A stretch of DNA of 64,000 bases from Actinomadura luteofluorescens (lineage in GTDB: Bacteria; Actinomycetota; Actinomycetes; Streptosporangiales; Streptosporangiaceae): positions 1,240,001 to 1,304,000 of the forward strand of contig NZ_JACCBA010000001.1 in the NCBI RefSeq assembly GCF_013409365.1, given 5' to 3'. Every line of letters starts with the position of its first letter. Position 1 is the stretch's first letter. A model generated the notes under the pieces. The model saw nothing but the letters and a program-made list of their open reading frames with translations, was not told where the DNA came from and did not search any database. Both the position numbers and the translations under genes were made by a program. Positions 59,823 through 64,000 of this stretch are shown piece by piece.

Positions 59823-61252
59823 CGCTGACGCTCGACCAGATCGTCGCCACCGCGTCGACTCCATGGTGGATGGAGGACGCGCTTCGGGACGAGGCCGAGG
59901 GGACCGCGCTGTCGCCTCTCTCGGAGAGGATCGACGCCGATGTCGCGGTGGTCGGGGGCGGCTACACGGGCATGTGGACCGCGTGGCTGCTGAAGACGCA
60001 TGATCCGAGCCTGGACGTCGTCCTGCTGGAAGGCGACGAGTGCGGTCTGGGGCCCAGCGGTCGCAACGGTGGTTTCGTCCATGGCTACTGGGGACAACTC
60101 GGCCAGCTCGTCGACCTGTTCGGCCCGGAGAAGGGGTTGACGGTCGCCCGCGCGGCGGACGAGGCGCAACAGGCGATCTTGGACTTCTGCCGGGGCTCGG
60201 AACGTGATCTGTGGCTCAACGTCGCCGGCATCACCATGATGTCGGCGACTCCCGAACAGGACACCATCGTTCGGCAATCGATCGCGGTGGCCCGCCGTCT
60301 CGGTGTACTGGACGAGGTACGCGGCCTCAGCGGCGCGGAGGCCCGCGAGTTCTGCGACTCGCCGCGGTTCCGGAGCGGCGTCCACTACAGGCACGGTGCG
60401 ACCGTGCAACCCGCACGGCTCGCCCGGGAGCTGCGGCGGCGCGCCGTCGAGGTGGGCGTGCGGATGCACGAGCACTCACCCGTCACCGAGATCCTCGACT
60501 CAGGCGACCGGGTCGAGGTCTCGACCGCACGCGGGCGGGTGCGGGCGGAGCGTGCGGTCATCGCCACCGGGGCCGCTCTGACCGGGGAACGCCACATCCG
60601 GAGCCGCGTCGTCAACTTCAGCAGCCACATGATCCTCACCGAGCCGGTTCCCGAGCTGATCGAGGAGCTGGGATGGACCGACGGGGTGGGCATCTTCGAC
60701 GCCAGGATGTTCGTCCATTATCTGCGGACGACGCCGGACGGCCGGATAGCCATCGGCAGCGGTTCCGGGCACATCGGCTACGGGGGGCGCATCAACCCGA
60801 GCCTCTACGCCGATCGGCAGGCCGTCGCTCGGGCGCGCCGCGGGCTGGAGTTCCTCCTTCCTTCACTCAAGGGCGTCGGCATCGAGCGCGCTTGGGGTGG
60901 CCCGATCGACGTGAGCGGGGACGGGCTGCCGTTCATCCGCCCCAGCAGAACCGGGAGGGTCCTCCGGGCGGGCGGGTTCTCCGGCCATGGCGTCAATCCC
61001 TCCTACCTCATCGGGCGGATCCTGACCTCGCTCGTCCTCGGACGGCGGGACTCCTGGGGGCGGCTTCCGCTGGTGCGGCGCACCGTCCCGCGTTTCCCGC
61101 CAGAGCCGTTCCGCTGGGTCGGAGGCAACGCCGTCCGCCTGTCGATCGCGAGAGTCGAGGACGGCCAGCAGGGTGATGTGTCGGTCAACGGGCTCCAACG
61201 CTTCGTCGCGAACCTGCCGGCGCGACTCGGGATGAAGATCGGTACCCGCTGA
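59819..61252 (+). CDS. FAD-dependent amine oxidase/dehydrogenase (DAO, PuuB-like)
   Basis: This 477-residue flavoprotein of the DAO family has the dinucleotide fold VAVVGGGYTGMWTAWLLKTH followed by VVLLEGDECGLGPSGRNGGF. The GLGPSGRNGGF pattern is typical of PuuB/OrdL-type oxidases, which oxidise gamma-glutamyl-putrescine or similar secondary amines to aldehydes. The C terminus has GGFSGHGVNPSYLIG, which completes the FAD site. In this operon it probably forms a semialdehyde from an amine or N-substituted amino acid, upstream of the aldehyde dehydrogenase. Its ATG overlaps the previous stop. Confidence 0.88.
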   Translation: MTLTLDQIVATASTPWWMEDALRDEAEGTALSPLSERIDADVAVVGGGYTGMWTAWLLKTHDPSLDVVLLEGDECGLGPSGRNGGFVHGYWGQLGQLVDLFGPEKGLTVARAADEAQQAILDFCRGSERDLWLNVAGITMMSATPEQDTIVRQSIAVARRLGVLDEVRGLSGAEAREFCDSPRFRSGVHYRHGATVQPARLARELRRRAVEVGVRMHEHSPVTEILDSGDRVEVSTARGRVRAERAVIATGAALTGERHIRSRVVNFSSHMILTEPVPELIEELGWTDGVGIFDARMFVHYLRTTPDGRIAIGSGSGHIGYGGRINPSLYADRQAVARARRGLEFLLPSLKGVGIERAWGGPIDVSGDGLPFIRPSRTGRVLRAGGFSGHGVNPSYLIGRILTSLVLGRRDSWGRLPLVRRTVPRFPPEPFRWVGGNAVRLSIARVEDGQQGDVSVNGLQRFVANLPARLGMKIGTR

Positions 61253-61262
61253 TCATCCGTTG

Positions 61263-61297
61263 CCCGCAGGCGGCCGGCCGGGCCGCCCGCCTGCGGG
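61263..61297 (+). terminator. Internal hairpin in the catabolic operon
   Basis: A perfect 11-bp stem, CCCGCAGGCGG (61263-61273) with CCGCCTGCGGG (61287-61297), has a 13-nt loop. It lies 10 bases after the oxidase stop and 38 bases before the micro-ORF. It has no U tract. It may be a partial terminator, an attenuator or an mRNA processing/stability element that changes expression of the downstream genes. Confidence 0.55.
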
Positions 61298-61335
61298 TTC
61301 GGCGGCCTTCGACCGTCCAGAGAAGGAAACGAGAC

Positions 61336-61395
61336 ATGATGGTGTACGAGTGCTCCACCGGCGGGCGACCGGTCCGGAATCCGGCGCCGAGATGA
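61336..61395 (+). CDS. 19-codon micro-ORF coupled to the second reductase gene
   Basis: An ORF of 19 codons starts at ATG 61336 (a second ATG follows directly). AGAAGGA lies 8 bases upstream, the best Shine-Dalgarno sequence in this gap. The peptide is MMVYECSTGGRPVRNPAPR. Its TGA overlaps the ATG of the reductase gene in an ATGA arrangement, like the other coupled genes in this operon. The reductase has no Shine-Dalgarno sequence of its own nearby, so it may depend on this translation. It could be a leader peptide that couples or attenuates translation, or a remnant. No homologue is recognised. Confidence 0.5.
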   Translation: MMVYECSTGGRPVRNPAPR

Positions 61396-62348
61396 GTGCC
61401 GCCGGCATTCCCTACTTCACCGCCGCCGACATCCACGCCTCAACGACGCCGGCCATGGCGGTCACCGCGATCGAAGACGCCCTCCGGTCAGGGCTCGATC
61501 CGAAGGACGACCTGGTCCGGACGACCACCGGCCTGAGACACGGCCAGTTCCTGCTGATGCCGTCAGAGGCCGGGGACAGCGCCGGCGTCAAGATAGCGTC
61601 CGTCGCCCCCGGCAACCCGCGCCGCGGCCTACCGCGAATACAGGCCCTCTACGTGCTGTTCGACGCCGCGACCCTCACCCCCCGAGCCCTGCTCGACGGG
61701 ACCGCGCTGACCACACTGCGCACACCGGCCGTGTCCTTCGCGGCGGTTCGGTCCGCCGTCTCGCGTCTGGGTCACGCGCCCCGGATCCTGCTGTTCGGAG
61801 CCGGACCGCAGGGGCGGGCGCACGTCGACGCGCTTCGGTCGCTTCTCGGTCCGGAGGCGGTGGCACACGTGACCTACGTGGTTCGGAACCCGGACCGCGT
61901 GGACCGGAGCACGGTCCGGGCCGCGCCGGTGATCCGAGCCGGAGCTCATCACGGAGCCGTCGCCGAAGCGGATCTCATCGTCTGCGCGACGAGCGCGTCC
62001 ACGCCCTGCTTCGACTCGAACCAGGTCAAGGACGACTGCGTCGTGATCGCCGTCGGCTCACACCAGCCGGACGCTCGTGAGATCGACTCCGCGTTCGTCG
62101 GTCGTGCGCAGGTCGTGGTCGAGGACGTGGAGACGGCCACCCGTGAGTCGGGTGACATCGTCATGGCCATCGCCGATGGCGTGATCACTGCCGATCGGCT
62201 CGTCGCCATGCGCGACGTCGTGGACGGATCACGCGGGCTCGAGGCGGGCCGCCCGGTGCTGTTCAAGAGTTCCGGGATGTCGTGGGAGGACCTGATCATC
62301 GCGAACGCGGTCCTGGAAGCCTCCATGCGACGGCCGCAGGACCGCTGA
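61392..62348 (+). CDS. Ornithine cyclodeaminase / mu-crystallin family reductase (copy 2)
   Basis: This 318-residue enzyme has the family layout: an N-terminal domain with AGVKIASVAPGNPRRGLP (Lys at the substrate site) and ALLDGTALTTLRTPAVS with the conserved Arg, then a Rossmann domain with ILLFGAGPQGRAHVDAL. It differs strongly from copy 1 and so may act on a different imine or amino acid. It is of normal length, so the upstream micro-ORF is not its missing N terminus. It lies between the oxidase and the aldehyde dehydrogenase, which suggests that it acts on the imine or keto-acid intermediate. Confidence 0.85.
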   Translation: MSAAGIPYFTAADIHASTTPAMAVTAIEDALRSGLDPKDDLVRTTTGLRHGQFLLMPSEAGDSAGVKIASVAPGNPRRGLPRIQALYVLFDAATLTPRALLDGTALTTLRTPAVSFAAVRSAVSRLGHAPRILLFGAGPQGRAHVDALRSLLGPEAVAHVTYVVRNPDRVDRSTVRAAPVIRAGAHHGAVAEADLIVCATSASTPCFDSNQVKDDCVVIAVGSHQPDAREIDSAFVGRAQVVVEDVETATRESGDIVMAIADGVITADRLVAMRDVVDGSRGLEAGRPVLFKSSGMSWEDLIIANAVLEASMRRPQDR

Positions 62349-62412
62349 GCGCGGCACCGTCACCGCGGCCCGACGAGGACGACCGCAACCGCCAGTAGCA
62401 AGGAGATGCACG

Positions 62413-63927
62413 ATGACCAAAGAGATCACGCACTGGGCCGGCGGCACCGAGTTCACCGGGACCCCGGAACTGTGGGCCGATGTCACCAACCCCGCCACCG
62501 GACGCGTCACCGGACGCGTCGCGCTGGCCAGCGAACCCGACGTCCAGTTCGTCGTCGACGCGGCCAAGAAGGCCTTCACGACCTGGGCGGGCGTCTCCCT
62601 GGCCCGCCGCACCCAGATCCTGTTCTCGTTCCGTGAGCTGCTCAACAGCCGCAAGAGCGAGCTCGCGGCGCTGATCACCGCCGAGCACGGCAAGGTGTTC
62701 TCCGACGCGCTCGGCGAGATCTCCCGCGGCCAGGAGGTCGTCGAGTTCGCCTGCGGCATCGCTCACCTGCTCAGGGGCGGTCACTCCGAGAACGCCTCCA
62801 CAGGCGTCGACGTGCACTCCACACGCGCCCCGCTCGGTGTGGTCGGCATCATCAGCCCGTTCAACTTTCCCGCCATGGTCCCGATGTGGTTCTTCCCCAT
62901 CGCGATCGCCGCGGGCAACACCGTTGTCCTCAAGCCCAGCGAGAAGGACCCCTCCGCCGCGCTCTGGATCGCCGACCTCTGGCGGGAGGCCGGGCTCCCC
63001 GACGGTGTCTTCAACGTGCTCCAGGGCGGTAAGACCGCCGTCGACGGGCTGCTGCACAGCCCCGACGTCGCCGCGATCAGCTTCGTCGGCTCCACTCCGG
63101 TCGCACAGTACGTCTACGAGGAGGCCAGTCGGCGCGGGAAGCGAGTGCAGGCCCTCGGCGGCGCGAAGAACCACATGGTCGTGCTGCCCGGCGCCGACCT
63201 CGGCCTCGCCGCCGACGCGGCGGTCAACGCCGGGTACGGCAGCGCCGGCGAGCGTTGCATGGCGATCAGCGTGCTGGTCGCCCTTGAGCCGATCGCCGAC
63301 GAGCTCGTCGTCCAGATCGCCGAGCGCATCCGGACGCTGCGCATCGGCGACGGTCGCCGTGACAGCGCCAACACGATCGATATGGGCCCCCTCGTCACCA
63401 AGGCCCACCGCGACAGGGTCGCGGGCTTCGTGACCTCGGGCGAGAGGGCCGGCGCCGAACCGGTCATCGACGGCCGCGATGTCCAAGCCCATGGCGAAGA
63501 GGGCGGCTTCTGGCTCGGCCCGACCTTGTTCGACCACGTCACGCCCGATATGGAGATCTACCGTGAGGAGATCTTCGGGCCGGTCCTGTGCGTCGTGCGA
63601 GTCTCCTCCTACGACGAGGCCGTCGCGCTCATCAACGCCAACCAGTACGGAAACGGCGCCGCGATCTTCACCAACGACGGCGGCGCCGCCCGCCGCTTCG
63701 CGAACGACGTCCACGTCGGCATGATCGGGGTCAACATCCCCATTCCGGTACCGGTCGCCTACTACTCCTTCGGCGGCTGGAAGCGCTCGCTGTTCGGCGA
63801 CACCCACGCCCACGGCACCGAGGGGGTCCACTTCTTCACCCGCGCCAAGGTCGTCACCTCCCGCTGGATCGACCCGTCCGTCCGCTCAGGAGGCGGGCTC
63901 GAACTAGGGTTCCCGCAGAATGCCTGA
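62413..63927 (+). CDS. mmsA: CoA-acylating (methyl)malonate-semialdehyde dehydrogenase
   Basis: This 504-residue aldehyde dehydrogenase is of the MmsA/IolA type. It converts malonate or methylmalonate semialdehyde plus CoA to acetyl-CoA or propionyl-CoA, CO2 and NADH. The catalytic cysteine is C282 in SAGERCMAIS. The usual general-base glutamate is replaced by Asn in ALGGAKNHMVVL, which is diagnostic for MmsA. Other family features are ISPFNFPAMVPMWFFPIAIA and the C-terminal GTEGVHFFTRAKVVTSRW. AAGGAG precedes the ATG. It is the last gene of the operon and suggests that the imported compound is degraded to a semialdehyde of three or four carbons. Confidence 0.93.
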   Translation: MTKEITHWAGGTEFTGTPELWADVTNPATGRVTGRVALASEPDVQFVVDAAKKAFTTWAGVSLARRTQILFSFRELLNSRKSELAALITAEHGKVFSDALGEISRGQEVVEFACGIAHLLRGGHSENASTGVDVHSTRAPLGVVGIISPFNFPAMVPMWFFPIAIAAGNTVVLKPSEKDPSAALWIADLWREAGLPDGVFNVLQGGKTAVDGLLHSPDVAAISFVGSTPVAQYVYEEASRRGKRVQALGGAKNHMVVLPGADLGLAADAAVNAGYGSAGERCMAISVLVALEPIADELVVQIAERIRTLRIGDGRRDSANTIDMGPLVTKAHRDRVAGFVTSGERAGAEPVIDGRDVQAHGEEGGFWLGPTLFDHVTPDMEIYREEIFGPVLCVVRVSSYDEAVALINANQYGNGAAIFTNDGGAARRFANDVHVGMIGVNIPIPVPVAYYSFGGWKRSLFGDTHAHGTEGVHFFTRAKVVTSRWIDPSVRSGGGLELGFPQNA

Positions 63928-64000
63928 CACCGCACAATGCTTCAGTTCACCGAAACGCAGTGCTGCCGGTGGGCTGCCGGGCCGAACGGTGTCTCAGGCC

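Noticed and set aside
61260..61391. A longer N terminus for the second OCD-family reductase
   Set aside because: The extension is rich in Arg/Gly and crosses the hairpin, while the protein from ATG 61392 has normal family length. The micro-ORF in another frame explains the ribosome site.
53251..63927. Assignment of the operon as an ectoine-utilisation cluster
   Set aside because: The dehydratase/OCD pair resembles EutB/EutC, but ectoine hydrolase (DoeA/EutD), deacetylase (DoeB/EutE), EutA and the MocR-type regulator EnuR are absent, and an oxidase, HSL hydrolase and MmsA are present instead.

Overview
This window is chromosomal DNA from a very GC-rich actinomycete. The gene families point to an Actinomadura-like member of the Thermomonosporaceae or a close Streptosporangiales relative: DUF397, two PF04672 S-adenosyl methyltransferases, DUF5999, tandem Lsr2 proteins, PucR regulators and a cyanide-insensitive-type actinobacterial QcrB. 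The genus is inferred from content only. Almost every base belongs to a gene. I saw no insertion sequence, prophage, CRISPR array or origin of replication.

Layout. Positions 1-6.8 kb hold single housekeeping or accessory genes: the tail of a transporter, a frameshifted acyl-CoA synthetase, DUF397 and an ATPase, OtsA, a cytokinin-dehydrogenase-like flavoprotein, an HD protein and a YbaK deacylase. Positions 6.9-10.7 kb carry a three-gene operon with overlapping ends (FadR regulator, unknown protein, GMC oxidoreductase). Positions 10.8-13.3 kb carry a DedA-kinase-regulator operon on the minus strand. Positions 13.5-18 kb hold two PF04672 methyltransferases, two related membrane-anchored small proteins and DUF5999. 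Positions 18-20.6 kb hold a PepSY protein divergent from an OmpR-type two-component system. Positions 20.6-24.9 kb hold an acyl-CoA dehydrogenase and a LysR-controlled galactarate/talarate module (dehydratase plus KdgD). Positions 24.9-25.3 kb hold three unusual tRNA genes.

Positions 25.5-35 kb hold a PrmC-related methyltransferase, a pentapeptide-repeat protein, a PrsW protease, an MFS pump with its divergent LysR regulator, and a lone QcrB facing a CtaD. Positions 35-53 kb look like a stress and envelope region: a zinc alcohol dehydrogenase, two PucR regulators, a frameshifted isoprenoid-synthase-like gene, a large-subunit catalase, two Lsr2 proteins, a CASTOR/POLLUX-type channel, paired CNNM/hemolysin-C proteins, and a small HTH/Clp-N module under a strong leaderless promoter with two operators. 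Three of these genes (qcrB, the alcohol dehydrogenase and katE) have promoter-like sequences of the GNNT-N14/15-GGGTA type, which suggests control by a SigB-like stress sigma factor.

Positions 53.3-63.9 kb are the most interesting part. A LysR regulator is divergent from a nine-gene, tightly coupled catabolic operon. The operon encodes a serine/threonine-dehydratase-like enzyme, two ornithine-cyclodeaminase/mu-crystallin reductases, a complete polar-amino-acid ABC importer, an HSL-type hydrolase, a DAO-family flavoprotein oxidase and a CoA-acylating (methyl)malonate-semialdehyde dehydrogenase. The set implies uptake of an amino-acid-like compound, hydrolysis, amine oxidation and conversion to acetyl-CoA or propionyl-CoA. 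I cannot match the combination to a characterised pathway. A hairpin and a 19-codon micro-ORF sit inside the operon.
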